The position numbers were made by a program, and so were the translations under genes. The notes below the pieces were generated by a model. The model was not told the origin of the DNA, did not search any database, and saw nothing but the letters and a program-made list of their open reading frames with translations. Shown here piece by piece: positions 8,916-17,286 of a DNA stretch of 64,000 nt. Position 1 is the first letter of the stretch. The number at the start of each line of letters is the position of its first letter. Origin of the DNA: Solirubrobacter ginsenosidimutans (GTDB lineage: Bacteria > Actinomycetota > Thermoleophilia > Solirubrobacterales > Solirubrobacteraceae); the NCBI RefSeq assembly GCF_027587205.1, contig NZ_JAPDOD010000007.1, positions 135,325 through 199,324 of the forward strand, read 5' to 3'.

Positions 8916-10013
8916 TCAGCGGGTGCGGAGGGTGCAGCGCCCGCGGCTGCGGTAGGTGCGGCCGGCGCTGTCGCGGGCCACGATCGTGACCCGCACGTTG
9001 CCGTGGCGTCCCTTCGTCAGCCGGCGTGTGAAGCGCACGCGGGCGGCGCTGCGGCCAACCTTGCCCTCACCGAGGCGCCGGCCCGCGACGGTGAGCACGA
9101 CCCGTCCTGACGTGCAGCCCTCGGGACAGGCCACCGGGAGCGAGACGCTCGCGGTTGTGGTGCTCAGGCGTGCAACTTCGAATGCCTCGCAGTCGACGTT
9201 GATGGCGTCATGCGCGTCGGCGATGAGGTGGTCGCTGCCCTGGCCACAGGTCAGCGTGTGCTCTGCCTGGGAGTCTGCGGTGTCGATGCGATCCGCTCCA
9301 CGGCCGCCGAGGACATCGTCGTCGCCGGGCCCGCCCGTCAGCCGGTCGTCACCGCGACCACCGTCGAGGCTGTCGTCTCCGGAACCGCCGTCGAGCGCGT
9401 CGTCGCCGTCGCCGCCGGTCAAGTTGTCGTCGCCCGAGCCGCCCTGAAGGGAGTCGTTGCCGACGCCGCCGGTGAGATTGTCATCACCGGCTCCGCCATC
9501 GACGCGATCGCCGTCGGAATCGCCGTCGCTGAGACTGTCGTTGCCGGCACCGCCGAGCACGACATCCTTGCCCGGCCCACCGTTGAGGCTGTCGCGGCCG
9601 TCACCGCCGTCGAGAAGGTCGTTTCCTGACCCGCTATAGAGCGCGTCGTCGCCGGGGCCGCCGTACGCCTGCACCGCCAGCTTCCTGTCTTCCTCGTCTC
9701 CTGAGAACCGGTCGTTCTTGTCGCCGAGGTCGAAGCGAATCTGCGTCACGCCGTCGGCCGGGCATTGCACCGAGCCTCCCTCGTCGGAAGAGCCCGGCCG
9801 TACCGTGCATCCGGCGCCGGCTTGCACCGGGTTGTCGTACTCCCGCACGATGAGGATGCCCGACGCGATGCCGTAGCTCGGCATGTTGGTCTCGCCGGCC
9901 GCGGCGACGAAGTGGATCTCGTTGCCGACGCGCTCGACCGTCGCGGCCGACGCCGACGCCGGCAGGACCACAGCCGCCAACGCGGCAAGAAGGAAAGATC
10001 TCGTCCAATTCAC
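8916..10013 (-). CDS. Secreted RTX-type calcium-binding repeat protein
   Basis: A 365-residue protein; I take GTG 10013 as start because it puts a signal peptide (MNWTRSFLLAALAAVVLPAS, then ASA) at the N-terminus. After about 100 residues of beta-rich sequence come roughly 14 glycine/aspartate nonapeptides of the GGxGxDxL type (GGAGNDSL, GGDGDDAL, GGSGDDSL), which bind calcium and fold as a parallel beta-roll. The last 110 residues form an Ig-like domain (LPVACPEGCTSGRVVLTVAG) common in secreted proteins of this lineage. There is no toxin or enzyme domain, so a surface or matrix role is more likely than a cytolytic one. Confidence 0.8.
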   Translation of the reverse strand: MNWTRSFLLAALAAVVLPASASAATVERVGNEIHFVAAAGETNMPSYGIASGILIVREYDNPVQAGAGCTVRPGSSDEGGSVQCPADGVTQIRFDLGDKNDRFSGDEEDRKLAVQAYGGPGDDALYSGSGNDLLDGGDGRDSLNGGPGKDVVLGGAGNDSLSDGDSDGDRVDGGAGDDNLTGGVGNDSLQGGSGDDNLTGGDGDDALDGGSGDDSLDGGRGDDRLTGGPGDDDVLGGRGADRIDTADSQAEHTLTCGQGSDHLIADAHDAINVDCEAFEVARLSTTTASVSLPVACPEGCTSGRVVLTVAGRRLGEGKVGRSAARVRFTRRLTKGRHGNVRVTIVARDSAGRTYRSRGRCTLRTR

Positions 10014-10184
10014 GACAAGCGAATCTAGCTCATTGCCTGTGAACTTCCTGAACAATGGCTCATGGCTCAACGGATGTTCGGCGTCAGCGGCACAAGCGTT
10101 ATGTCGGCTAGGAGCGCGCCTGCGGGTGGGGGGACCTGGCCGATTGCTCGGTCACAAGCGCGGCTCGAACCGGAGGATCCGGGT

Positions 10185-10724
10185 GTGAGGGAGTTGAGCG
10201 ATGAGGAGCTGCTGCGCCTGACGCCGAAGCGGCCGGCCGCGTTCGATGTGTTCTACGTGCGTCACGAGCGGCTTGTGGTCGCGTACTTCCGCCGCCGCAC
10301 GACGTCGGCCGAACTCGCCGTCGACCTGACCGCCGAGACGTTCGTCGCCGCGCTTGCGTCTGCGAAGCGCTTCCGGCCCGGTGAGACGCCCGCGGTCGCC
10401 TGGCTGCTCGGGATCGCCCGCCACAAGCTGCTGCGGTCGATCGAGCGCGGCCGCGTCGAGGACCGCGCCCGCCGTCGGCTTGGCGCCCAGCGGCTCGAGT
10501 TCGACGACGAGGAGCTCGAGCGCGTCGACGCGCTCGACACCAAGCCCGCGCACGAGCTCCTCGCGGCGCTCCCCCCATCCCAGGCCGAGGCGGTCCGAGC
10601 GCGCGTCCTCGACGAAGAGCCCTACGACGTGATCGCCGCGCGGCTGCGCTGCTCGGAGCTGGTCGCGCGCAAGCGCGTCAGCCGCGGGCTCGCGACGCTG
10701 CGCGACGTCCTGGAGGAGCGATGA
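10185..10724 (+). CDS. ECF-type RNA polymerase sigma factor (copy 1)
   Basis: A 179-residue sigma-70 family protein. GTG 10185 is preceded by GGAGG at 10172-10176, 8 nt away, which decides the start over upstream ATG codons. Region 2 is visible as FDVFYVRHERLVVAYFRRRT plus LAVDLTAETFVAAL, and region 4 as LPPSQAEAVRARVLDE with the helix-turn-helix YDVIAARLRCSELVARKRVS. It overlaps the next gene by 4 bp (ATGA). A close paralogue with the same partner arrangement is at 12677-13195. The target promoters are unknown. Confidence 0.88.
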   Translation: MRELSDEELLRLTPKRPAAFDVFYVRHERLVVAYFRRRTTSAELAVDLTAETFVAALASAKRFRPGETPAVAWLLGIARHKLLRSIERGRVEDRARRRLGAQRLEFDDEELERVDALDTKPAHELLAALPPSQAEAVRARVLDEEPYDVIAARLRCSELVARKRVSRGLATLRDVLEER

Positions 10725-11323
10725 GCGAGCTGCTGCCCACGCTGCGCGAGAGCCTGCGCGAGACCGCGGAGCGCCGCTATCGGCGTCGCCGCCGGCCGCT
10801 CGTCCCCGCGCTGATCGCCGTCGCCGCGGTCGCCGCCGCCCTGATCCTCATCGGGCAACGCGACGGCACGCAGCCCGCCGACGAGGTCCCGGCCACGCCG
10901 ACGGCGACGTTCACGCCTACGGCGACGTTCACGCCGACCGTTGCGCCGTCGCCCGCCGGGACCCCGCGCGTGATGCCCAAGCTCGACCCGAAGGACTTGC
11001 GCGCAACGCCCGTCGCGCCCGACGATTCCAGCCTGAAGGAGGCGCTCAGTCTGCTCGACGACAGCCACCGGGTCGTCCGCGCCTGGGAGGTCCGCGGCCT
11101 CGAAGGTCACGTGCTCCTGACCCGCAAGGGTGCCGAGTGGTGCCTCAGCGTCCCCGACCCGCTGACGGACCATCCCGATGCCGAACGAGGCGTCGGATGC
11201 GTGCCCGGCAGCCGGTTCCAGCGCCGTGGCGCGTACATCGGCCTGGCCCCACCCGACGGCGAAGGCGGGATCACCGTCACCGTCAAGCCGGATCTGAAGA
11301 CGATCCGGATCCGGCAGCGATAG
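10721..11323 (+). CDS. Single-pass membrane protein paired with the ECF sigma factor
   Basis: A 200-residue protein: about 26 basic cytoplasmic residues (RYRRRRRPL), one membrane segment ([19 protein letters not shown], about 27-45), a Thr/Pro linker with tandem TFTPTA units (PTATFTPTATFTPTV) and an external domain of about 130 residues containing WCLSV and VGCVPGSRF. Its translational coupling to the sigma gene and its topology suggest an anti-sigma or sensor role, but there is no zinc-binding anti-sigma motif. It matches the layout of the protein at 12069-12680, though the external domains are only weakly alike. Confidence 0.65.
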   Translation: MSELLPTLRESLRETAERRYRRRRRPLVPALIAVAAVAAALILIGQRDGTQPADEVPATPTATFTPTATFTPTVAPSPAGTPRVMPKLDPKDLRATPVAPDDSSLKEALSLLDDSHRVVRAWEVRGLEGHVLLTRKGAEWCLSVPDPLTDHPDAERGVGCVPGSRFQRRGAYIGLAPPDGEGGITVTVKPDLKTIRIRQR

Positions 11324-11424
11324 GGCGAAGACCGAATTCACGGGCCGATCATCTCTCGACGAACCGGAGACACGGCGCTCGGCTGCTCCCGCAGCCCACG
11401 ATCAACACTCTCGTCGGCGGGCGC

Positions 11425-11982
11425 TCATCGCTTCGGCACCAGGATCTGCGCGAGGGCTCCGCTCCGGAAGCGTTCCTCCTCGACGACGTCCAGCTTCAGG
11501 TGCTCTCCCAGCTCGGCGAATGGGCTGCGCCCCGCACCGATCGCGATCGGGACCGTCGTCAGCTGGTATTCGTCGACGAGGCCCAGACGGGTCAGCGACT
11601 GGGCGAAGCCGGGGCCGCCGTGGACCAGGACCGTCCCTTCGTCGTCGCGAGCCTTCAAGTCCGCGATCGCCGCGGTCAGGTCGCCGCCGAAGATCTCGGC
11701 CGGGCCCCATTCCGCCTTCTCGAGGGTGCGGGAGAAGACCGCCTTCGGCTTCTCGTTCATCGCGCTTGCGATCGGCCCCTCGGACGCGGCCCAGTGCGGG
11801 CCCATGATCTCGTAGCTGCGGCGGCCCATCGCGTGGACGCCGGCCTCCTCGAGCGCGCGGCGGTTCCACTCGCCCGAGTCGCCGCCGAACCACTCGAACA
11901 TCCATTCATGGGTCCCGTCGGGGCTGGTGACAAACCCGTCGAGGGACATGACCATCTTGAGAACCACTTTTCTATCGCTCAC
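11425..11982 (-). CDS. Dihydrofolate reductase-like (RibD C-terminal) protein, copy 1
   Basis: A 185-residue protein beginning MSDRKVVLKMVMSLDGFVTS, the typical first strand of RibD-C/DHFR-like reductases. It also has the middle motif MGRRSYEIMG and the NADPH-loop segment GTVLVHGGPGFAQSL. These proteins bind NAD(P)H and reduce pterin- or riboflavin-pathway-like substrates; the stand-alone members mostly have no assigned substrate. A second member lies at 13559-14140. Position gives no clear partner. Confidence 0.85.
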   Translation of the reverse strand: MSDRKVVLKMVMSLDGFVTSPDGTHEWMFEWFGGDSGEWNRRALEEAGVHAMGRRSYEIMGPHWAASEGPIASAMNEKPKAVFSRTLEKAEWGPAEIFGGDLTAAIADLKARDDEGTVLVHGGPGFAQSLTRLGLVDEYQLTTVPIAIGAGRSPFAELGEHLKLDVVEEERFRSGALAQILVPKR

Positions 11983-12068
11983 GTCGGTACAGACCTACCC
12001 CCTCGCGTGAACTCATCGCTCATCGGTGGATTTCGGGGGACCACTGAACCGCTCCCGCCTCGCGTTGG

Positions 12069-12680
12069 CTACTTCGCTCGGAAGCGCAGATGATCGAGGA
12101 GCGCGAACGTCTGGTCCTTGGTCTGCTTCGACGCCTGGGTGCCGACCCAGACGATCGCGTAGAAGGAGCGGCCGGCGTCGGCGAACTGGAAGAGGTAGCC
12201 CTCGACGTCCGCGCGGTCGGCGAGACAGCTTTCGAAAGAGTTGGGCTTCGACGGCGCGAAATGCGCGGGCCGCGGAGGAGCGCCGGCGGCGCCCTCCTGC
12301 ACCGTGACGAACGCGTCGCGCGCGGTCATGCGCCGCGCGGCGCCGTCGGGCTGGTGGTTGCAGCGGCCCTGGCGGTAGGCGAGCGGGAACGTCGCGGCCG
12401 AGAACAGCTCACGCGGGGCTTTCAGATGGGGGGTCAGGCTCTTGTCCGCGAGCTCCCAGCCAGGCGGCAGGCTGATCACCGCGCCGTGACGGACGACGGC
12501 CGGCCACGGCTTGGGCGGCGTCGCGACGCGTTCGTCGTCGCGGGCGGTGAACGAGAGGGCGGTCGCGGTGGCGATCAGCGCGATCACCAGCACTGCGACC
12601 GTCGGCACCACCCGCCGCCGGGTTCGCCGGCGGCGCGCCGCGTCGCGCAGCGCGTTCTCCAGAAACGGCAGTTCGCTCAT
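12069..12680 (-). CDS. Single-pass membrane protein paired with the second ECF sigma factor
   Basis: A 203-residue protein from ATG 12680. A short basic cytoplasmic part (ARRRRTRRRV) is followed by one membrane segment (VPTVAVLVIALIATATALSF, about 25-44) and an external domain of about 150 residues with two to three cysteines (GRCNHQ, SCLADRADV). The start overlaps the sigma gene stop by 4 bp. It is the counterpart of the protein at 10721-11323 and may control its sigma factor, but no anti-sigma motif is visible. Confidence 0.65.
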   Translation of the reverse strand: MSELPFLENALRDAARRRRTRRRVVPTVAVLVIALIATATALSFTARDDERVATPPKPWPAVVRHGAVISLPPGWELADKSLTPHLKAPRELFSAATFPLAYRQGRCNHQPDGAARRMTARDAFVTVQEGAAGAPPRPAHFAPSKPNSFESCLADRADVEGYLFQFADAGRSFYAIVWVGTQASKQTKDQTFALLDHLRFRAK

Positions 12681-13195
12681 TCGGACTCCTTCGCGATCGA
12701 CCGCAACGTCGCCAGCCCGCGGCTGACCCGCTGACGCACGACGCTCGGCGAGCACCGCAGCTCAGCGGCGATCGAGCCGTAGGAGCGCTCGTCGATCACG
12801 CGAGCGCGGATGGCGAGCGCCTGGTCGGGCGGGAGGTGTGTGAGCAGTTGCTGCACCCGCTCGTCGCCGCTGATCCGCTCGATCCGCTTCAGCGCTTCGT
12901 CCTCGAGCACCATCGTGGGCATCCCGAGCCGGCGTCGCGCTCGGTCCTCGACGCTGCCCTTCTCGCACGCCTTGCGGAACTGGTTGGCCGCGATCCCCAG
13001 CAGCCACCCGACCGCCGGTCCGCGCGCGGGATCGAACTTGCGCACGCTGACGAGTGCGGCGGCGAACGTCTCGGCCGTGAGGTCCGCCGCCAGCTCGGGC
13101 TGCCCGGTCCGGCGCATGAAGAACCCGAGCAGCAGTCGCTCGTGCTCGCGGTAGAACGCCGCAAACGCCTCAGGCTGGTCGAGTCGCTCGCTCAC
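12677..13195 (-). CDS. ECF-type RNA polymerase sigma factor (copy 2)
   Basis: A 172-residue sigma factor. Region 2 is FAAFYREHERLLLGFFMRRT with LAADLTAETFAAALVSV, and region 4 is LPPDQALAIRARVIDE with the helix-turn-helix YGSIAAELRCSPSVVRQRVS. It is clearly paralogous to the factor at 10185: both share VEDRARRRLG and the ending VSRGLATLR. The two sigma/membrane-protein pairs point towards each other with one reductase gene between them. Confidence 0.9.
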   Translation of the reverse strand: MSERLDQPEAFAAFYREHERLLLGFFMRRTGQPELAADLTAETFAAALVSVRKFDPARGPAVGWLLGIAANQFRKACEKGSVEDRARRRLGMPTMVLEDEALKRIERISGDERVQQLLTHLPPDQALAIRARVIDERSYGSIAAELRCSPSVVRQRVSRGLATLRSIAKESE

Positions 13196-13245
13196 TCATC
13201 AGGGAGTTTCGGTCCCGCCCCCGAGATGTGACGAACGGCTACGAG

Positions 13246-13473
13246 TCAGCAGCCCATGTGGCGGATGGGGTCGCACACGCCGCCGTCGCGCATGATGATC
13301 CCTTGAGTTGTCGCCCCGGGCAGGCCGACCGTCGTCGTCGGCGCCGGTCCGGCCGTGGTCGGGATCGGCGTCGCCATCGCCGGCGCCGAGACGGCCAGTG
13401 CGGCAAGCGCGACGACCGCGGGAAGGCCGACGCGGCGCTTGGCGGCATTGGTGCTGCGGAGCGGGTTGAACAT
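13246..13473 (-). CDS. Small secreted Pro/Thr-rich peptide
   Basis: A 75-residue protein from ATG 13473, with AAAGG just upstream (6 nt spacing). Basic residues, then a hydrophobic stretch (LPAVVALAALAVSAPAMA), make a signal peptide. The mature peptide is about 40 residues, rich in Thr, Pro and Gly, and ends CDPIRHMGC, so a disulfide is possible. The function is unknown. Confidence 0.6.
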   Translation of the reverse strand: MFNPLRSTNAAKRRVGLPAVVALAALAVSAPAMATPIPTTAGPAPTTTVGLPGATTQGIIMRDGGVCDPIRHMGC

Positions 13474-13558
13474 GGTGCACCTTTCGGGTCGTTGACGGAT
13501 GCGAATGTCAAGACCCGCCCGATTGGAGAAAGGTTGGCCGGTTACTGGCGGAAGGCGC

Positions 13559-14140
13559 TCATGCCGTCACGCGGTAGTGGAGGTGTGTCACGCCGGGAGC
13601 GTCGATGACGCGGGTCAGCTCGAGCGCCTGAGGGTCGCCGAGTGCGCCGAACAGCGGGCGGCCCGCGCCAAGCAGCAGCGGAATCAGGTGGATCTCGAGG
13701 TCGTCCAGCACACCGGCCTCCAGGCACGACTGGGCCGTGCTCGCGCCGTGCACGAGCACGTTGCGGTCGCCCGCGGCCGCCTTCGCCTGGGCCATCGCGC
13801 TCTCGATCCCGTCCGTGACGTAGTGAACGCCGTCGGAGGCCGGCTCGCCCGGCGCTCCCCGCGTCGGAACGAAGATCGGGACCCCGTCGTGGTGGTCGCC
13901 GCCCCACTGGCCCGCGTGGTCGAACGTGCGCCGGCCGACGAGCACCGCGCCCGTCGCCAGCAGCTCGCCGAAGACCTGGCCGCTGGCGCCCGGGGGATGG
14001 AACATCGGACGTTCGTCGCTCTCGCCGAGCCACGCGTGCAGGCGTTCGCCGCCGCGGCCAAGGCCCTGCGAGGCGTCGTCGTCGGGCCCGGTGATGAAGC
14101 CGTCGAGCGACATCGACATGTAGAGAACGGAACGGGACAT
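13559..14140 (-). CDS. Dihydrofolate reductase-like (RibD C-terminal) protein, copy 2
   Basis: A 193-residue protein starting MSRSVLYMSMSLDGFITGPD. It has the family landmarks VLVGRRTFDHAGQWGG and NVLVHGASTAQSCLEAG. Its stop abuts the start region of the downstream minus-strand gene order: it follows the ArsR and SRPBCC genes with no gap (SRPBCC stop at 14141), so it is probably the third gene of that operon. Related three-gene sets of ArsR, SRPBCC and RibD-C proteins are common in actinobacteria; the substrate is not known. Confidence 0.85.
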   Translation of the reverse strand: MSRSVLYMSMSLDGFITGPDDDASQGLGRGGERLHAWLGESDERPMFHPPGASGQVFGELLATGAVLVGRRTFDHAGQWGGDHHDGVPIFVPTRGAPGEPASDGVHYVTDGIESAMAQAKAAAGDRNVLVHGASTAQSCLEAGVLDDLEIHLIPLLLGAGRPLFGALGDPQALELTRVIDAPGVTHLHYRVTA

Positions 14141-14572
14141 CTAGCTCCTCTCAATCGATCGGGCGAGGCGGGCGAAGGCGTTCGGCAGCCCGCGGGTGTG
14201 CTCGTCGCGCAGCGCCTCGCTCTCAAACCCGGACTGGCGCATCGTCATCAGCGTGCCGCCGTCGCGCGGCGCGAATTCGAACTCCAGCGCGGTCTGGAAG
14301 CTCGAGCCGTCGAGGCGGGTCTCGGTCGTCGTCATCACGATCCGGCGCGGGCGCTCGATCGCCTCGAACACGTGGCGGTGGTGGTAGAGCTCGCCTCGCG
14401 ACGGGCCGAACGCGATCGACCAGACGCCGCCGACGCGCAGGTCGCAGCGCGACTCCACGATCCAGCCCGGGTCGTCCTGGCCGTAGAACTCACGCTGGCC
14501 GCCGGGGCTCGTGAAGGCGTCGAAGACCCGTTCGGGTGGGGCCGCGATCACACGCTCGAACTCGAGGTTCAC
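14141..14572 (-). CDS. SRPBCC (AHSA1-like) ligand-binding protein
   Basis: A 143-residue START/Bet v1-like protein. GTG 14572 is chosen because a GGAGGAG ribosome site lies upstream and because it overlaps the ArsR stop by 4 bp (GTGA). The N-terminus NLEFERVIAAPPERVFDAFT and the later FEAIERPRRIVMTTTET and GGTLMTMRQSGFES are typical of AHSA1 family members that bind hydrophobic ligands in a central cavity. Its coupling to an ArsR regulator suggests it handles the inducing compound. Confidence 0.88.
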   Translation of the reverse strand: MNLEFERVIAAPPERVFDAFTSPGGQREFYGQDDPGWIVESRCDLRVGGVWSIAFGPSRGELYHHRHVFEAIERPRRIVMTTTETRLDGSSFQTALEFEFAPRDGGTLMTMRQSGFESEALRDEHTRGLPNAFARLARSIERS

Positions 14573-14874
14573 GCCTGCTCCTCCGCGTAGCGCTGGAAGC
14601 GATCCATGCGCTGCTCCCAGACCTGCCGGTGGGTCTCGATCCAGGCGCCGGCCTCCGCCATGTCCGCCGCGCCGAGGCGGCACTGACGCGCGCGCCCCAC
14701 CTTCTCCGTGGTCACGAGATCGGCACGCTCGAGGATCCCGACGTGCTTCTTGACCCCGTTCAGCGTCAGCCCGAACGGCCGCGCCAGCTCGCTGATCGTG
14801 GCCGGCCCGCGCCCGAGACGCTCGAGGATCCCACGTCGCGTGGGGTCCGAGAGGGCGAAGAACGTGCCGTCCAG
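14569..14874 (-). CDS. ArsR-family winged-helix repressor with a non-standard start codon
   Basis: The reading frame gives a 101-residue ArsR protein: FFALSDPTRRGILERLGRG, then the recognition helix region ISELARPFGLTLNGVKKHV and the wing LVTTEKVGRARQCRL. The only stop-free upstream codons before a TAA at 14904-14906 contain no ATG, GTG or TTG; CTG at 14874 is the best start and gives the expected N-terminus for the family. It has no ribosome site. It is the first gene of an operon with SRPBCC and RibD-C genes. The metal-binding cysteine pair of true ArsR is absent, as in the ArsR/SRPBCC subfamily. Confidence 0.82.
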   Translation of the reverse strand: MDGTFFALSDPTRRGILERLGRGPATISELARPFGLTLNGVKKHVGILERADLVTTEKVGRARQCRLGAADMAEAGAWIETHRQVWEQRMDRFQRYAEEQA

Positions 14875-14885
14875 TGTTGCTGATA

Positions 14886-14907
14886 GTGAACCGATCGGTG
14901 CACCTTA
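14886..14907 (-). promoter_or_regulatory. Palindromic operator and -10 element of the ArsR operon
   Basis: GTGAACCGATCGGTGCAC (14886-14903) is an 18-bp inverted repeat with one mismatched pair and a perfect ACCGATCGGT core. On the minus strand it overlaps TGCTAAGGT, an extended -10-like element (TAAGGT at 14907-14902). Binding of the ArsR dimer here would block its own transcription. This is an inference from position. Confidence 0.5.
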
Positions 14908-15111
14908 GCATGGCGCGCACCGAATGGTGCCTCCTCAATTGTTCGAGTCCCGGGCCGTGGGGCAGCGCGGCGTCGCGACCGACGGACGATTCCGCGGACG
15001 CGCTGGCGGTGCGACGCAGCATTGATCGTCCATTACCTGGTGCTACGGAGAAGGTCAGCAATAGTTAACTGCTCGACCGAATTGGATCGAACGACCCACC
15101 TGGACCTTCCA

Positions 15112-15141
15112 TTGACACGCATTGAGCGCATCGGATAGGGG
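15112..15141 (+). promoter_or_regulatory. Candidate housekeeping promoter of the injection-system operon
   Basis: TTGACA (15112-15117) and TAGGGG (15136-15141) are 18 bp apart, close to the actinobacterial TTGACN/TAGRRT pattern. Initiation about 7 nt downstream would give a leader of only a few bases before GTG 15153. Confidence 0.45.
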
Positions 15142-15152
15142 TGGGATCTACC

Positions 15153-16097
15153 GTGGAGTTCGCTGACGGTGTCATCGTCCGGCTCGCTGATCCGGACACC
15201 CGCTCCGCCCTCTTCGATGCGGCGGCCATGGAGTCGCTGGTGAACGCGACGTACGACACCGAGGCGATGCCTGTATCGCCTCCGTTCACGCCGCTGTTCG
15301 ACGAAGTGCGGCTCGGTTACGTCGCCACCCGCCGTGCGACGGTCACCGGCGAGTGGGCGGACGCCACCGGCGCGGAGCGGCGAGAGCTGCGTGTACAGGT
15401 GCACGGGCTCGCGGACCTGTCACCGCTGCGGGTCGACGCGCTCTGGCGCGGCGCGATCGTCGTCCGCACGAGCCACGCGCTGGAAACGGTCGAATCGGTC
15501 GAGGTCGCTCTGCCCAGCCTCGACGTCGACCGGGAGATCGCCGCGGACCTCGGTGCGCTACCCGGAGACCCCGCGGCGTTGGAGAGCGAGCGTCGCGAGC
15601 GCCTCCTGACACGGGTGCGGGCAGGGCTCGACCAGCCCGACGCGTTCACAGAGCAGGCGTTCGACCGGCTCCTGGTGGGAGTGGGCGCGGCGAGTGCCGG
15701 TGACCTGGTCGAGCAGCTGCGCGAGCAGGTCCAGCCTGCGTCCGTGCAGTTGCGCTTCAGCCCACCGTCCGGTGGACCCGCGACTCCACGGGCGCTCCCG
15801 TTCGCCGGCGCGGTGCTGATCCGCGACAAGGGATTCTCAATCGCCGAGGCGCTCGCCGACAGCCGGATGGTCCGCGAGCAGGTGCAGGACCTCGGTCTCG
15901 AGCGCCCCGTGGAGCCTGACGTTCGCCGCCGTCAGCCAGTCGCGGTGGTGTGGATCGTCCCGAGGCTGGCCTTCGCGGACGACGGCTGGCCGGGCGGGAC
16001 GCCCGCGATGAACGACGTGCAGCGGCGCGCGGCGCGGGCGCGTGCCGCGGCGCAATGGCTGGCCCGGGAGGGCATCGCCCTCGTGACCGTCGACTGA
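15153..16097 (+). CDS. First gene of the injection-system operon, unknown function
   Basis: A 314-residue protein with no motif I recognise. It is mixed alpha/beta, without signal peptide or membrane segment, and contains a charged helical middle (ESERRERLLTRVRAGLDQ) and a hydrophobic strand VAVVWIVPRLAF near residue 270. GTG 15153 is favoured because the in-frame GTG at 15141 overlaps the proposed -10 element. It lies 24 bp before the sheath gene in the same direction, so it is probably co-transcribed. It could be an assembly factor, but that is a guess from position. Confidence 0.65.
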   Translation: MEFADGVIVRLADPDTRSALFDAAAMESLVNATYDTEAMPVSPPFTPLFDEVRLGYVATRRATVTGEWADATGAERRELRVQVHGLADLSPLRVDALWRGAIVVRTSHALETVESVEVALPSLDVDREIAADLGALPGDPAALESERRERLLTRVRAGLDQPDAFTEQAFDRLLVGVGAASAGDLVEQLREQVQPASVQLRFSPPSGGPATPRALPFAGAVLIRDKGFSIAEALADSRMVREQVQDLGLERPVEPDVRRRQPVAVVWIVPRLAFADDGWPGGTPAMNDVQRRAARARAAAQWLAREGIALVTVD

Positions 16098-16121
16098 TCT
16101 GACAACCCCTGGAGAGAGCTC

Positions 16122-17276
16122 ATGGCCGTCGCTGCCTATCCCTACGTCGAGGTGAAGGTCGTTCCCCCACCGCCGCCGGTGGTGCAGCGCGCGCCCGGGG
16201 TCGTGGCGGTGGTGGGCAAGACGCCGGACGGCGACGGCGGCGGCACCGCGACTCCGAACCATCCGGAGCGCGTCGACACACTCGACGATGCGGCGACGCT
16301 GTTCGCCCAACGCGACGGCGACGGCGCGGTGGTCGCCACGACGCTCTACAAGTCGCTCGTCCTCGCGATGCTGCAGGACCCGCGGCCGTCGAAGATCTAC
16401 GGCGTTCGCGTGCAGGGCGACGACTACGCGGCGGCGCTCGCGGGACTCGAGGCCGCGGACGACGTGACGATGGTCTCTCTCGCGAACGAGGTCGATGTCG
16501 GCACCGCCGACCCGCCCACCGGCCTGCTCGCGCTCAAGGCCCACGTCGAGACGATGTCCGCCGGCGGGCAGCGGCAGATCGGCTTCGCGATGGTCGACCC
16601 GGCAACCGCCAAGAACACGACCTACGTGGCCGACGTGCTGGCGACGTCGGAGCCGCTGAAGAGCTCGACCAACCGGATGGTCCTGCTCGCCGCCCGCGGC
16701 GCGAACGGTGACATCGCGACCGCGGGCATGGCCGCGGTCGCGAGCCTGCCGCCGCACTACAGCGTCGTGCTCAAGAAGATCAACGGCGTCACGATGCCGA
16801 TCCCGCAGCAATACGCGCCGGGGGAGATTGCCAAGCTCGCCGAGGCGAAGGTGATCCCGATCATCGACCCGGCGCTGATCGCGGGCGAGTCGCTGCACTT
16901 CGGCGACGGCTACCTGTTCGGCGCCGACAACCAGTGGATCGATCTCGTGCGCACGCTCGACGACATCGAGTTCCGCCTGCGCGCCGGGCTGATCGGCCTG
17001 GTCGGTGACGCTCGCATCACCAAGCCCGGCATGACGCTACTGCGCACCCAGGTCGACGGCATCCTCGGCGTCCTGCAGCGCGCCGCGGTGATCGACGACT
17101 ATCTGATCTCGATCCCGGTGCTCGACGTGCTGAGCATCCCCGAGCCCGCTCGCACCGCCACCGACAGCGCGATTCTCAAGACGGCGCGCGAGAACCGCAC
17201 CGTCGATCTCGTCACGACGATCTTCTACGGCCCGGCGGTCAGCAAGCTCGTCCTCACCCTCGTCGCCAAGTTCTGA
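16122..17276 (+). CDS. Contractile tail sheath protein
   Basis: A 384-residue sheath subunit, preceded by GGAGAG. The N-terminus (AAYPYVEVKVVPPPPPVVQR, then APGVVAVVGK) matches phage and extracellular contractile injection system sheaths, where it forms the linker arm. The C-terminal core has DDIEFRLRAGLIGLVGDARI and the final VTTIFYGPAVSKLVLTLVAK. Sheath proteins stack as a helical sleeve around the tube and shorten to drive it through a target membrane. There is a single sheath gene here, unlike Afp or PVC clusters with several. Length is at the short end for the family. Confidence 0.88.
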   Translation: MAVAAYPYVEVKVVPPPPPVVQRAPGVVAVVGKTPDGDGGGTATPNHPERVDTLDDAATLFAQRDGDGAVVATTLYKSLVLAMLQDPRPSKIYGVRVQGDDYAAALAGLEAADDVTMVSLANEVDVGTADPPTGLLALKAHVETMSAGGQRQIGFAMVDPATAKNTTYVADVLATSEPLKSSTNRMVLLAARGANGDIATAGMAAVASLPPHYSVVLKKINGVTMPIPQQYAPGEIAKLAEAKVIPIIDPALIAGESLHFGDGYLFGADNQWIDLVRTLDDIEFRLRAGLIGLVGDARITKPGMTLLRTQVDGILGVLQRAAVIDDYLISIPVLDVLSIPEPARTATDSAILKTARENRTVDLVTTIFYGPAVSKLVLTLVAKF

Positions 17277-17286
17277 GGAGGCCATC

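Noticed and set aside
9290..9660. Plus-strand open frames with Val/Ala repeats (about 9210-9629)
   Set aside because: They are the complement of the RTX nonapeptide repeats on the minus strand.
9750..9800. GG...GCA patterns resembling -24/-12 elements (near 9768 and 9813)
   Set aside because: The GG-GC spacing is 9 nt, the flanking bases do not match, and they lie inside the RTX gene.
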